This document shows positions 43,314-53,876 of a DNA stretch of 64,000 bases, piece after piece. Each line of letters starts with the position of its first letter. Position 1 is the first letter of the stretch. The notes beneath the pieces are model-generated. The model made no database searches and was not told where the DNA came from. It saw nothing but the letters and a program-made list of their open reading frames with translations. The translations under genes were made by a program, and so were the position numbers. Origin of the DNA: Dysidea avara (Eukaryota; Porifera; Demospongiae; Dictyoceratida; Dysideidae); the NCBI RefSeq assembly GCF_963678975.1, contig NC_089272.1, positions 60,648,574 through 60,712,573 of the forward strand, read 5' to 3'.

Positions 43314-46300
43314 ATGGCTGTGTCCTTTGGAAAGTTGGAAGAATTTAACACTGCAAATGGCGACGATTGGGTGCAATACATTGAGCGCATGGAGCATTAT
43401 TTCGTTGCAAATGATATTACAGACTCTACCAAGCAACGTTCAGTACTCATCAGCTCTATGGGAGCCAAGGCATATAAGGTCCTTCGTAATCTTGTCGCAC
43501 CCAACAAGCCGACTGACGTTTCGTTCAAGAATTTGGTGAAGACAATGACAACTCATTTTTGCCCACCTCCGTCTGAGATTGCTCAACGATTCCGCTTTAA
43601 TACCAGAGTAAGAGAATCGGATGAAACTGTCGCGGCCTATGTTGCTGAATTGCGATCCTTATCGGAGCACTGCAATTTCGGTGAAACGTTGGATCTTATG
43701 TTGCGCGACCGACTGGTGTGTGGCATCAATGAACCACAAGTTCAGAAGCGACTACTGGCTGAGGACAAGTTAACCTTCAAGAAGGCCTTCGAGGTTGCTT
43801 TAGCTTTCGAAGCAGCGACTAAAGATGCAAAGCAGCTTCAGGCTGCAACGGCACCCACCAGTGATACTACAGTTCCAGTGTATAAAAACGAGAAACTGCC
43901 ACGATCATCTGTCAAGTGTTACCGATGTGGAAAGCCTAATCACAAAGCCCCAGATTGCTGGTTCAAGGAATCTGTTTGTAGTAACTGTCACAAGAAAGGG
44001 CATATAGCAGCAGTTTGTCGCAGCCGCAGCTTCTCACAACCAGTCGCTCCTACTACAGTAGGAAAACCAACAAATACCATAGTGGCTCAGACTCCTCTGT
44101 CAGAAGAATACCATTTGTTTGCTATCAACCAGAATTGTTCCAGTGCTCATCCTGCTCCTTTGACTACACCAATTACAGTAAATGGGAAAACAATATCAAT
44201 GGAAATTGATACAGGCTCTGCAGTTTCCATCATATCGGAATCTAGTTACAAGGAAATTTTCCAAGCTAACTCGGAAAGCTGGCACACTACAGATGTCAAG
44301 TTGTGTACATACTCAGGGGAGCAGTTACCAGTTAAAGGGAAGGTCTCTTGCGAAGTGAGTTACAATAACTGCACACACAAATTGTTATTGATTGTGGTTG
44401 CTACTGACGGCCCAACCCTCTTGGGTCGAGACTGGTTGCAGTATATCCGGTTAGACTGGCCTTCAATTATCCCAGTCTACTCGGTACAAGAAAGTTCGTT
44501 ACAACACCTATTACAGCCATTTTCTGAGCTTTTTACTGATGAGCTAGGTACCTTTAAGGGTGACAAGGTATCCATTCATGTGGATCCAACAGTTCCTCCT
44601 AAGTTCTGTAAAGCCCGCTCCATACCATATTCCATGCGAGAAAAGGTTGAAAATGAGTTGGCAAGGCTAGAAAACCTTGGTATCATAAAGCCAGTTAAAA
44701 CTTCCAAGTGGGCTGCGCCAATTGTTCCAGTCTTAAAAACGGACAAAAAGTCTATCAGAATATGTGGCGATTATAAACTGACCGCCAATAAGGCTTCCAG
44801 GCTTGAGCAGTATCCAATTCCTAAGGTAGAAGACCTGTTTTCCTCGCTAACGGGTGGTATCACTTTTACAAAGCTAGATATGAGCCAAGCATATCAGCAG
44901 CTTGAATCAGATGAACAGTCCAAAGAAGTTGTGACCATTAACACCCACAAAGGGTTGTTTAGTTACCAGCGTTTGCCTTTCGGAGTGTCCTCTGCCCCAG
45001 GCATTTTTCAGAGGACAATGGAAACATTGTTGCAAGGAATTCCCAGAGTTTTGGTGTACTTGGATGATATCCTCATCACCGGTACATCCACAGAGGAGCA
45101 CATGTCTAACTTAAAGGTGGTGTTGTCAAGACTACAAGAGGCAGGTCTTCGTCTATGCAAAGACAAATGTGAGTTCATGGTACCTGCTGTTCAATATTTA
45201 GGCCATGTCATTGATGCTAGTGGGTTGCATCCCTCTGCAGCCAAACTTGAGGCTGTGAGAGATGCACCCACACCACAGAATGTCACAGAACTGAAGGCTT
45301 ATCTGGGGTTATTAAGTTACTACAGTAAATTTGTACCCAACATGGCCACGACTTTAGCGCCCTTGTATCACTTGTTACGTAAAAATGTTAAATGGCAATG
45401 GTCACCGACACAAGCTAAAGCTTTTCAAAATTCCAAAGAGCTCTTAACCTCAGATAGCCTACTGGTCCACTACGATCCCAATAAAACATTGACTTTAATG
45501 TGTGATGCATCTCCTTATGGCGTTGGCGCTGTTTTATCCCAGATTGATGAAAAGGGAGTAGAAAAGCCAGTTGCTTATGCGTCAAGAACGCTATCTCGAC
45601 CAGAACAAAACTACTCGCAACTCGAAAAAGAAGCTCTCGCTTTGATTTTCGGCACTAAACGTTTCCATAACTATGTGTATGGGCGTAGTTTCACACTTTA
45701 TACCGACCATAAGCCCCTGAAAAGTCTACTGAATGAATCTAAAGCTGTTCCCACGTTAGCTTCTGCTAGAATCCAGCGGTGGGCGTTGACTTTGGCGGCC
45801 TATCAGTACAACATTGTGTACAAGAAAGGTTCAGACATTGGAAATGCAGATGGGTTAAGCCGTTTACCCTTGCCATCACAACCACAGAATGTCCCAATTC
45901 CAAATGAACTAGTGTTACTAGTAGAACACTTGAACTGTGGCCCTGTTACGGCTACTCAGATTAAGACTATGACTCGCCGTGACAAAGAATTGTCAAGAGT
46001 ACTTTATTTTGTTCAAAATGGTTGGCCAGAGTCAGTTGATCCAGCTCTGCATCCATATGCATCCAAAAAACATGAGTTGTCGTCACTGGACGGTTGTGTT
46101 CTATGGGGTACTAGGGTAATTATTCCACCAGCAGGACGTAAGAGAATCTTAGATGATTTACATGAAGCACACCAAGGAGCATCACGAATGAAGGCAAGGG
46201 CAAGGATGGTGGTATGGTGGCCACAATTGGATAAAGCTATTGAAGATATAGTAAGAACCTGCTCAGCATGTCAGGCGAGTAAGCCTTTGCCACCATTGGC

Positions 46301-47231
46301 TCCACTTCATCCATGGTCAATTCCAGAGAAACCATGGTCCCAGCTTCACATGGACTATGCAGGGCCACTGCTTGACCACATGTTCCTGGTGGTTGTGGAT
46401 GCTTTTTCTAAATGGTTGGAAGTTGTCCCTGTTAGAAATGCCACATCTAGAGTCATGATTGATAAGCTTAGAAGCATTTGTTCGATTCATGGGTTACCGG
46501 ACACTATTGTCACTGATAATGCTACAGTTTTTACAAGTTCAGAGATGAAGCAGTTTTATTTGTTGAATGGAATCAAGCACATAACATCTGCACCATACCA
46601 CCCAGCAAGCAATGGCCTGGCAGAGCGTGCTGTGCAGACTTTTAAATCCGCATTAAAGAAGTTTAAAGATGGCTCATTGGAGACAAAGATCCAACGTTTT
46701 CTTTTTGAATATCGAATAACACCGCACAGCACAACTGGAGTCCCACCTGCCAACCTACTGATGAATCGTCAATTGAAATCCAGATTAGACTTGGTTGTGC
46801 CAAATTTGTCTAAGCGCATCACAGACGTCCAAGACAGACAAAAGCAGCAACATGACCAGCATGCCAAGTCTCGACCTTTCAATGTGGGAGACAAAGTCTT
46901 TGTTCACATCTACAGTGGTCCTATTACATGGATATCTGGGGAAATTGTGCAGGTTACGGGTCCTGTTTCCTACAAGGTCCGTCTTGATTGTGATGGTACT
47001 ATATGTCGTAAACATCAAGATCAGCTAAGGAAATGTCATTTTGATGAAGATTCTGACTCTGTATCTGCCGCCACTAGTACTAGTGTGCACCCTTCTGTTG
47101 ATGACTTCGACTTTCCAGCACCTTTAGCACTTGAGGACAGTAATACAAACTCCTCCGTTGTTAGCCAAGAAGCACAACCATTACGTACATCATCTAGAGT
47201 CAGAAGACCTCCAGACAGACTGAACTTATAA
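43314..47231 (+). CDS. Ty3/Gypsy retrotransposon Gag-Pol polyprotein
   Basis: A single uninterrupted 1,305-codon frame contains a full Gag-Pol. Gag has two zinc knuckles (CYRCGKPNHKAPDC near residue 202 and CSNCHKKGHIAAVC near 224). A retropepsin follows (IDTGSAVSII, Asp near 298), then the RT (catalytic YLDDI near 582), RNase H (CDASPYGVGAVLS near 729; YTDHKPLKSLL near 796) and the integrase zinc finger (HEAHQGASRM...CSACQ, about 952-985). The DDE core has HMDYAGP near 1012, VTDNATVF near 1066 and GLAERAVQTF near 1103. A chromodomain is not evident and there is no env gene. Gag and Pol are in one frame, so no frameshift signal is needed. The start ATG lies 36 bp after the 5' LTR. With identical LTRs and an intact frame the copy looks young and possibly active. 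Confidence 0.95.
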   Translation: MAVSFGKLEEFNTANGDDWVQYIERMEHYFVANDITDSTKQRSVLISSMGAKAYKVLRNLVAPNKPTDVSFKNLVKTMTTHFCPPPSEIAQRFRFNTRVRESDETVAAYVAELRSLSEHCNFGETLDLMLRDRLVCGINEPQVQKRLLAEDKLTFKKAFEVALAFEAATKDAKQLQAATAPTSDTTVPVYKNEKLPRSSVKCYRCGKPNHKAPDCWFKESVCSNCHKKGHIAAVCRSRSFSQPVAPTTVGKPTNTIVAQTPLSEEYHLFAINQNCSSAHPAPLTTPITVNGKTISMEIDTGSAVSIISESSYKEIFQANSESWHTTDVKLCTYSGEQLPVKGKVSCEVSYNNCTHKLLLIVVATDGPTLLGRDWLQYIRLDWPSIIPVYSVQESSLQHLLQPFSELFTDELGTFKGDKVSIHVDPTVPPKFCKARSIPYSMREKVENELARLENLGIIKPVKTSKWAAPIVPVLKTDKKSIRICGDYKLTANKASRLEQYPIPKVEDLFSSLTGGITFTKLDMSQAYQQLESDEQSKEVVTINTHKGLFSYQRLPFGVSSAPGIFQRTMETLLQGIPRVLVYLDDILITGTSTEEHMSNLKVVLSRLQEAGLRLCKDKCEFMVPAVQYLGHVIDASGLHPSAAKLEAVRDAPTPQNVTELKAYLGLLSYYSKFVPNMATTLAPLYHLLRKNVKWQWSPTQAKAFQNSKELLTSDSLLVHYDPNKTLTLMCDASPYGVGAVLSQIDEKGVEKPVAYASRTLSRPEQNYSQLEKEALALIFGTKRFHNYVYGRSFTLYTDHKPLKSLLNESKAVPTLASARIQRWALTLAAYQYNIVYKKGSDIGNADGLSRLPLPSQPQNVPIPNELVLLVEHLNCGPVTATQIKTMTRRDKELSRVLYFVQNGWPESVDPALHPYASKKHELSSLDGCVLWGTRVIIPPAGRKRILDDLHEAHQGASRMKARARMVVWWPQLDKAIEDIVRTCSACQASKPLPPLAPLHPWSIPEKPWSQLHMDYAGPLLDHMFLVVVDAFSKWLEVVPVRNATSRVMIDKLRSICSIHGLPDTIVTDNATVFTSSEMKQFYLLNGIKHITSAPYHPASNGLAERAVQTFKSALKKFKDGSLETKIQRFLFEYRITPHSTTGVPPANLLMNRQLKSRLDLVVPNLSKRITDVQDRQKQQHDQHAKSRPFNVGDKVFVHIYSGPITWISGEIVQVTGPVSYKVRLDCDGTICRKHQDQLRKCHFDEDSDSVSAATSTSVHPSVDDFDFPAPLALEDSNTNSSVVSQEAQPLRTSSRVRRPPDRLNL

Positions 47232-47300
47232 CTATTATCTGTATTCATTACAAGCATTATTGTTGTAAGTTTTTTTTTTTTCTCCCTAGTTTTATTTTTG

Positions 47301-47310
47301 AGGGGAGGAT
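47301..47310 (+). promoter_or_regulatory. Gypsy polypurine tract
   Basis: AGGGGAGGA directly precedes the 3' LTR and is the expected plus-strand primer site. Confidence 0.75.
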
Positions 47311-47452
47311 TGTAGTAGATTGATTTTCACGCATGCGCACATTTGTAACACGCGCCCACTCAGTCATTGTTCAGTTCAGTTGACGGTGTGCATTAAATTG
47401 TAGTTGTTCAAAATGATATCCATGTGAATCATTAAACTGTTGCGTTATCACA
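47311..47452 (+). repeat. Gypsy 3' LTR (142 bp)
   Basis: Identical to the 5' LTR by direct reading, and followed by the TSD copy ACCTG (47453-47457). Confidence 0.9.
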
Positions 47453-47721
47453 ACCTGGAATCCATTAACAAGAACTGGAGATAATACTGTCAATTAAAGA
47501 TTTACTCCCTCCTAGGACTATTATTTTGATATACTACCTCCAATGCATTTTGAGCACTAATATATACCATGCAGTTATTGCTTTTGTACACCTTCTGCTG
47601 TAATTCTGGAATGTAAACCTGATTATCTTTTCCTGCTGTAGGCTATCAATGAAAAAGTACATATTGTAATTCATATATTGGTCATAAGTAATCTTTTACA
47701 CAATAATAAGTTAACAAAAAA

Positions 47722-48308
47722 AGTAATCCTAAATGTCCACTAGTATAACTGCAGGTGTAGGTGACCTTTCTTGTCTTCTTACTTTTTTTTCTATGATCCC
47801 TGATCGAACTTAAAATTCCTAATGTTTGTTTACTTTTTTTGTAACATTATTATAATTGGTGAATTCACGCATACCGCATCAAAAGAAAGAATGGTGCCAG
47901 AGTTAATGCTTTTGACTGAACACGTGTCCCAACTATCAATAATTAGTAACTCGAAAATGGCCATTATGCCTAACTTTCAGCTACACTGTATATTCAGCCT
48001 GTTATACATCACTACAAATGAAGAAAAGTAGGAGAAGGGCCTCCGCAATCAATCCAGTCACCATGGAAAATATGGATGATTCCTGTTTACAAATGTAGGA
48101 AAGACATCGAGCTACCACGAATCGACACCTCCAGCTGTCAGCAAAAAGAAATGGGACACAAAGGAGGATAAAGGTAAGTCCATGATGCATGCACTGTATG
48201 TACTGCGGTATGTCAAAAGGTACCTGTCGGGCTGAAGCGACATCCAACAGTGAAAAATCAAGCCCGTAGCCATCATTAAGTTGTGCCTGTCTGAAGGCAT
48301 TAGTCAGT
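47722..48308 (-). repeat. Dispersed repeat family, copy B (inverted)
   Basis: This is the reverse complement of copy A (38931-39762) over most of its length, with deletions. Matching landmarks are GGTGTAGGTGACC, CTATGATCCCTGATCGAACT, CACGCATACCGCATCAAAAG, CAATCAATCCAGTCACC, GATAAAGGTAAGTCCATGAT and GAAAAATCAAGCCCGTAG. It leads straight into the (GAGT)n array, which seems to belong to the element's end. Confidence 0.7.
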
Positions 48309-48344
48309 CAGTTGGTTGGTTGATCAGCCGGTCGGTCGGTGAGT

Positions 48345-48525
48345 GAGTGGATGAGTGAGTGAGTGAGTGAGTGAGTGAGTGAGTGAGTGAGTGAGTGAGT
48401 GAGTGAGTGAGTGAGTGAGTGAGTGAGTGAGTGAGTGAGTGAGTGAGTGAGTGAGTGAGTGAGTGAGTGAGTGAGTGAGTGAGTGAGTGAGTGAGTGAGT
48501 GAGTGAGTGAGTGAGTGAGTGAGGC
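48345..48525 (+). repeat. (GAGT)n microsatellite, about 43 units
   Basis: A near-perfect GAGTGAGTGAGT array runs about 175 bp. It is flanked by related GTCAGTCAGTTGGTTGGTTG and GCAGTCAGTCAGCAGG decay products. The array creates long translated frames of no significance. Confidence 0.95.
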
Positions 48526-48539
48526 AGTCAGTCAGCAGG

Positions 48540-50690
48540 ATTTTCTCTGGTCCAGTAGCAGCTCCCAACTCACCTGAAGGAGCCATAGACCAGGATTAGG
48601 ATATCCAAATATAAACTGAATAGAGTCTACGTACAATAAATTTCAAACAATTTTGCATGGACATGACTACCAGGATGACTGATTGTTGACAAGGCCTTTA
48701 GTAACAGTGGATTTTGTACAAAATTTGAATGCAGTGTGTTCCATTAAAAGTACAGGTACATCCTGTACTGTTTCCATGAATCACTTTTCGAGATCCGGAT
48801 CATTAGATACATGGCTCCAGTTAGATACCATATCGTGCTAGTGGATTATGGAAAAAACATACACTTATTATATGAAATGGTTTAACTACAGTAAATACAC
48901 TTGTAATATTGAATGCATATTGGTCATTTAAAACCCACCACTGCTATATGCAGGTTTAGACACGTTTACAGTAAAAGTGTGTTGCAAACTTGTATACACA
49001 TGTGCACACGCAAGTTGCAGTCTTGCATACACAGGGTGTAGTAGCTGCACATTTTTACACTCACACACATAGACTTTAAGTACACAAGTATCATGTTTAG
49101 TACCATGCATAGTTGTACCATGCGTGTGTGAAGTTGTATTTGAGATATACTGTATATTGAAATATTGTATTATTTTATTTCATGTTAGCTAGTTGCTGAA
49201 TGTTGCATATATAAAGGGATCTCAAAATGCACTTGGTACATGCATGTATGGTTGGTTTTTACATTATAACTCGTTGATAATTAAACAGATTTCCATTACA
49301 TCACTGAAGGTTTGTACCTTGATAGTTATCTGACATGCGCAAGAAAATTCAACTAGTTTGCATAAGCAGTTTACCCAGTGTGACTTTTAAATTGTAGCAA
49401 AGCCAACTGGTTTCTGAGCACTTCTAATACTAAGCTTATAGAATGTTCCAGAACACACAAAGAAAATAAGATGAACTTTGAAGGTGCATATCTCAATAAC
49501 CACTGGCTCAACTTTGGAATGGAAGATGTTCCACCCTGAGGGATTTCACACAAAAAAGCTATTTCTGTTTAACTATTACTGAGAAATAAATAGCCTTTTC
49601 TGGGTTCCTGTAAAATACACGCTTGTCTGTTATTTGCGTGAATGCATTGGCCAGATTAACAGATAAAAATCAATTAACAGATTCCAATTAACTTCAAATT
49701 CTAATTCCAATTCCAATAACCACCATCCAATTAACAGATAAATTCCAAAAGGAATTTTCAGAAAATGCATGACTCAAGATAAGCTTACTTTAGTGAGTGC
49801 ACAAAAGCATACTGCCTTCTTTATGTAAGGATTACAATATAAAGCTTGTTTACATACAGGGAAAAGCAACTACAATCTGTTACAATATTTTATAACATTG
49901 AGCAAGCAGTAAATGCATGGTTAGCTACTATAACTTTAGGCTAGTAACAAAGCTTCTCTGTTTCCTTGAGAGCAGAGGTTGATGTTTCAGACGTTTATAA
50001 TTGACCATCATTTATCGCATAAGCAGAATTGTAAATGTGTATAGTTGTATTTGGTTTTAATAGCATCTTCAATGCTTCACAAAACCAGAGATGATAGAGG
50101 TTGTTATAACAAATGAACACCCAATGACAAGGTGAGGAAAAAAGCAACAAGCAAGTTTATCAAAGGAGATTGTGACATTTACATGAGTACATGAACATTC
50201 TTGGTCCAATTAACCATGGTGATTGCTTATTGATAGAAATAAAAAAGCACACACATAATTTAGCATTTCTAAACAAGATATATTCAGAAACTGCTACATG
50301 GTATTGCTAATCCCAGCATTATTTACTTGCATGATAACTTTTGAAACAGTCCCTGTTGCTACATACAGTATGTGTACAGGGACGTACATTATGTAATAAG
50401 AATGTTTAAACTATATGTAACTGTTCTATAACTGCCCGTTAAAGTATTTGCATGGGCAAAGATAGAACAAATAAGAGTGCTATTATTCCATACAACAGTG
50501 AAAGGAAAATATAAAAGCACTGGTCATTGTCTATGTTGTACCACTTGCATGTGTATACACGTGTCACAAAGAAATGTTACATTCTATGAAACTTTCATGG
50601 ATTTAATTTTTAAAGCTGTTCGAAATCCGTGAAAATTACATACCATGAAAATTTCCACACATGCAGTGATACTTTTATAAGCATAAGAGG
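48540..50690. other. Non-coding DNA, possible 3' part of kinase gene
   Basis: I find no supported exon. The kinase exon ending at 50731 has a donor (GAG|GTATAT), so a terminal exon should lie at lower coordinates, possibly in this stretch or beyond. A block of CCAATTAACAGATAAATTCC-type repeats lies near 49660-49745. Confidence 0.35.
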
Positions 50691-50730
50691 TTTAATGTAC
50701 TATATGGACATACATAATTTGTGCATATAC

Positions 50731-53573
50731 CTCATCATCCGGATGACGCATTGCATAATCTTCTTTTACTTCCCTGATTCTCTCACAGACAGCTGACATG
50801 GTTGGCCTCACAGTAGGATTATCGGCAAGACACTCCTCCACTAGTAACCTCAGCACTGCAGCATCTCCTCTGATTTTATCCAAGTACTTCTGACGTCGCT
50901 CAAGTTCAACTCCCTTTGTTCTGGATCTATATGCACCTGGATTATCTGATGGTGTAGGCCACTCACCAGCTATCGCAAAAAGAGCTACTCCACCAAAACT
51001 AAAGATATCCAGTGGTAGGCCATATACTGGATGTGGAGATAACGCTTCAGGGGGCATGAAATGTATTGATCCTGGTGCTTGGGTCAAATCTTCTCTACCA
51101 GTAACTGCTGGTGGAGCTCTCATTACACCAAAATCGCATATCTTAGCAACCAGCGGAGAGGTGTTTACAAGAACATTGTTTGGTTGAAGGTCTCGATGCA
51201 TTAAAGGAGGGTTGTGGCTATGCATATACCACACACCCAGTGATATACCATGTATAATAGACAAAACCTTGTGAAATGGGATGCTTTCGCGTTGTATCAG
51301 TTCTTTCAGATTGCATTCCATCTCTTCCATTACCATTGTAGGTATTGTTCTTTGAGGCGGATAGTACAATCCAATAAACTGAACGATATTTGGATGACGA
51401 CATTCGCTGAGGTGATAGCATTCCTTCATGAAGTCTTCTTTGATCTTCGCGGCTTCTGCTGGACTAGATATGGCGATATAAAGGGGGATATATGTATATT
51501 TTAAGAATGGAAAAACCTGGTTTTGAAGGTTTTACATGATGAGTTGCATCGGGTGGCTCTGTCTAAAGAATGATAGTGAAGTAAGTTAAGCGCGTGAGGC
51601 AACATGGCGGTTTATTTATGTGTATATAGCCAGTGACTGCTGATATGATATTTGTGTACTCGTTGTGTAGCTATGTTGCATGCGGTGGGTTTTGGCAAAT
51701 GGTTTATCATGTTCTGGTAGTAAGTCACAAAGAACGTTTCTGGAGCACTGCAAGGCTGGTTTTTGGGGTTTTGTTTGATGGTTTTATAGAGCGGTTCAGT
51801 AAGTGGTCACAAAGAACATTACCATGGAGCACTGCAAAGCTGGGTTTTGGGTTTGTGGGGTTTTGATGGTTTTATAGAGTACAGTAAGTCACAAAGAACA
51901 TTACTGGAGCACTGCAAGGCTGGTTTTTGGGTTTTTGGGTTTTTGATGGTTTTATAGAGTTCAGTAAGTCACAAAGAACAATACTGGAGCACTGCATGTA
52001 AGGCAGGTTTTTGGGTTTTTGGGGTTTTGATGGTTTTATAGAGTACAGTAAGTCACAAAGAACATTACTGAAGCACTGCAAGGCTGGTTTTTGGGGTTTT
52101 GGGGTTTTGATGGTTTTATAGAGTACAGTAAGTCACAAAGAACAATACTGGAGCACTGCATGCAAGGCTGGTTTTTGGGTTTTTGGGGTTTTGATGGTTT
52201 TATAGAGTTCAGTAAGTCACAAAGAACAATACTGGAGCACTGCAAGGCTGGTTTTTGGGTTTTTGGGGTTTTGATGGTTTTATAGAGTACAGTAAGTCAC
52301 AAAGAACATTACTGGAGCACTGCAAGACTGGTTTTTGGGTTTTTGGGGTTTTGATGGTTTTATAGAGTTCAGTAAGTCACAAAGAACAATACTGGAGCAC
52401 TGCATGCAAGGCTGGTTTTTGGGTTTTTGGGGTTTTGATGGTTTTATAGAGTACAGTAAGTCACAAAGAACATTACAGGAGCACTGCATGGCTGGTTTTT
52501 GGGGTTTTGGGGTTTTGATGGTTTTATAGAGTACAGTAAGTCACAAAGAACATTACAGGAGCACTGCAAGGCTGGTTTTTGGGGTTTTGGGGTTTTGATG
52601 ATTTTATAGAGTACAGTAAGTCACAAACAACAATACTGGAGCACTGCAAGGCTGGTTTTTGGGGTTTTGGGGTTTTGATGGTTTTATAGAGTACAGTAAG
52701 TCACAAAGAACATTACTGGAGCACTGCAAGACTGGTTTTTGGGTTTTTGGGGTTTTGATGGTTTTATAGAGTTCAGTAAGTCACAAAGAACAATACTGGA
52801 GCACTGCATGGCTGGTTTTTGGGGTTTTGGGGTTTTATAGAGTACAGTAAGTCACAAAGAACAATACTGGAGCACTGCAAGGCTGGTTTTTGGGTTTTTG
52901 GGGTTTTGATGGTTTTATAGAGTACAGTAAGTCACAAAGAACATTACAGGAGCACTGCAAGGCTGGTTTTTGGGTTTTTGGGGTTTTGATGGTTTTATAG
53001 AGTTCAGTAAGTCACAAAGAACAATACTGGAGCACTGCAAGGCTGGTTTTTGGAGTTTTGGGGTTTTGGGGTTTTGATGGTTTTATAGAGTACAGTAAGT
53101 CACAAACAACAATACTGGAGCACTGCATGGCTGGTTTGTGGGGTTTTGGGGTTTAAATCCATTATAGGGTGGTGGAGTTATTAGTAATTTTGTCCTTTAA
53201 AATAGGCAAAATTTTCTCCATATCTTTCCTGAAAAAGTCCCAAATATGGCACAATTGAACAAATGCTTATAACTGGACTTTGCATTAACATTTGTCAGAA
53301 TAAGGTCTGTAGCTAGCTAGCCGCAAAATTGTGAAAACCCAAAAACCTATAAAACCGGGTTTTTCAGTATTTAATTGCTACTGTTCCCCCTATATATCGC
53401 CTCATATGTGCTGGACCAGAAAATTCGAGTAGCATAGAGTGGATTTCTTTAGCAGCAAACAGCATACCACAGTAGTGAGCCTCAAAAACGGTCCCGTATG
53501 CTCCACTACCTAGACGTTTACCAGAAACGCTGATTCCTTGAAGTGTACATCTTCGCCGAAATGTTTCTTCCAT
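50731..53573 (-). CDS. Protein kinase (TKL/Tyr-kinase-like), split by a transposon-like insert
   Basis: The first part starts at ATG 53573 (MEETFRRRCTLQGISVSGKR) and carries the glycine loop LGSGAYGTVF and FAAKEIH with the ATP-binding Lys (residue 42). The second part (51464-50731) has KECYHLSECRHPNIVQFIGL, MHRDLQPNNVLV (catalytic Asp about 144), CDFGVMR (Asp about 163), the APE equivalent PPEAL, LDIFSFGGV and PTVRPTMSAVCERI. All key residues for phosphotransfer are present. A further exon is expected after the donor at 50731. Between the parts lies a 1,944-bp insert (51465-53408) flanked by TGCTGGAC on both sides. Removing it with one repeat copy restores one frame (EFSGPAEAAKIKEDF). A canonical GT-AG pair at the duplicated site would lose one base and shift the frame, so whether this copy is spliced or dead is open. 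No signal peptide or receptor domain is seen. Confidence 0.8.
51465..53408. mobile_element. 1.94-kb DNA element (introner-like) in kinase gene
   Basis: The termini pair: GGCGATATAAAGGGGGA (51472-51488) matches the reverse complement of the right end, GGCGATATATAGGGGGA, with one mismatch. Outer bases are less conserved (TAGATAT against CATATGA). The 8-bp repeats TGCTGGAC (51457-51464 and 53409-53416) are a TSD. Most of the interior is an 80-bp minisatellite; no transposase is encoded. On the kinase coding strand the TSD supplies a GT and the element end supplies TAG, so splice-like ends coincide with the termini. Superfamily is uncertain; the 8-bp TSD would suit hAT-like or similar elements. 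Confidence 0.75.
51716..53150 (+). repeat. 80-bp G/T-rich minisatellite, ~18 units
   Basis: GTCACAAAGAACA recurs at about 51724, 51806, 51889, 51968, 52052, 52133, 52216, 52296, 52376, 52461, 52541, 52620, 52701, 52781, 52851, 52930, 53009 and 53097. Each unit ends with GGTTTTTGGGGTTTTGGGGT-like runs and GATGGTTTTATAGAGTACAG. Some units have an extra TGCA. The clustered G runs could form quadruplexes on the plus strand. The open frames across it are artefacts. Confidence 0.9.
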
Positions 53574-53727
53574 AGCCTGCCTACTTGTACTACAAGGCTC
53601 GAGTAAAACTTTCCAGAGAGTGCTCGGAACGTGCCAAATAAAATGGAAGATTAAAACGCGCTTCAAAAGGTATCTACATATTTCGAGGGGGAGGGGGGAT
53701 TTTCGCTGATTTCGCGGCTTTGGGTAT

Positions 53728-53814
53728 TTAGTGTCGCGTAGCCAGACCCTTCTTTTTCTTTTGTGTGGGGGCGTCTTTCCCCGCCCCGACACAAAAGAAA
53801 GACTACGCGAGACT
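53728..53814. repeat. Hairpin upstream of the kinase start
   Basis: GTCGCGTAGCCAGACCC and CTTTTGTGTGGGGGCG pair with CGCCCCGACACAAAAG and GACTACGCGAGAC. This forms a stem of about 40 bp with small bulges. It lies 155-240 bp upstream of the kinase ATG, so it may be a mini-MITE in the promoter or 5' UTR region. Confidence 0.6.
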
Positions 53815-53876
53815 ATATAATTATTGAGTATTATCAGCAAAAATTTTACCCTTGAAATATTTAAACCTCCATGATG

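Noticed and set aside
48308-48586. 92-codon THSL-repeat protein
   Set aside because: It is a translation of the (GAGT)n microsatellite.
51872-52529. Repeated 60-70-codon frames on both strands
   Set aside because: They are translations of the 80-bp minisatellite, with no start context and no domain.
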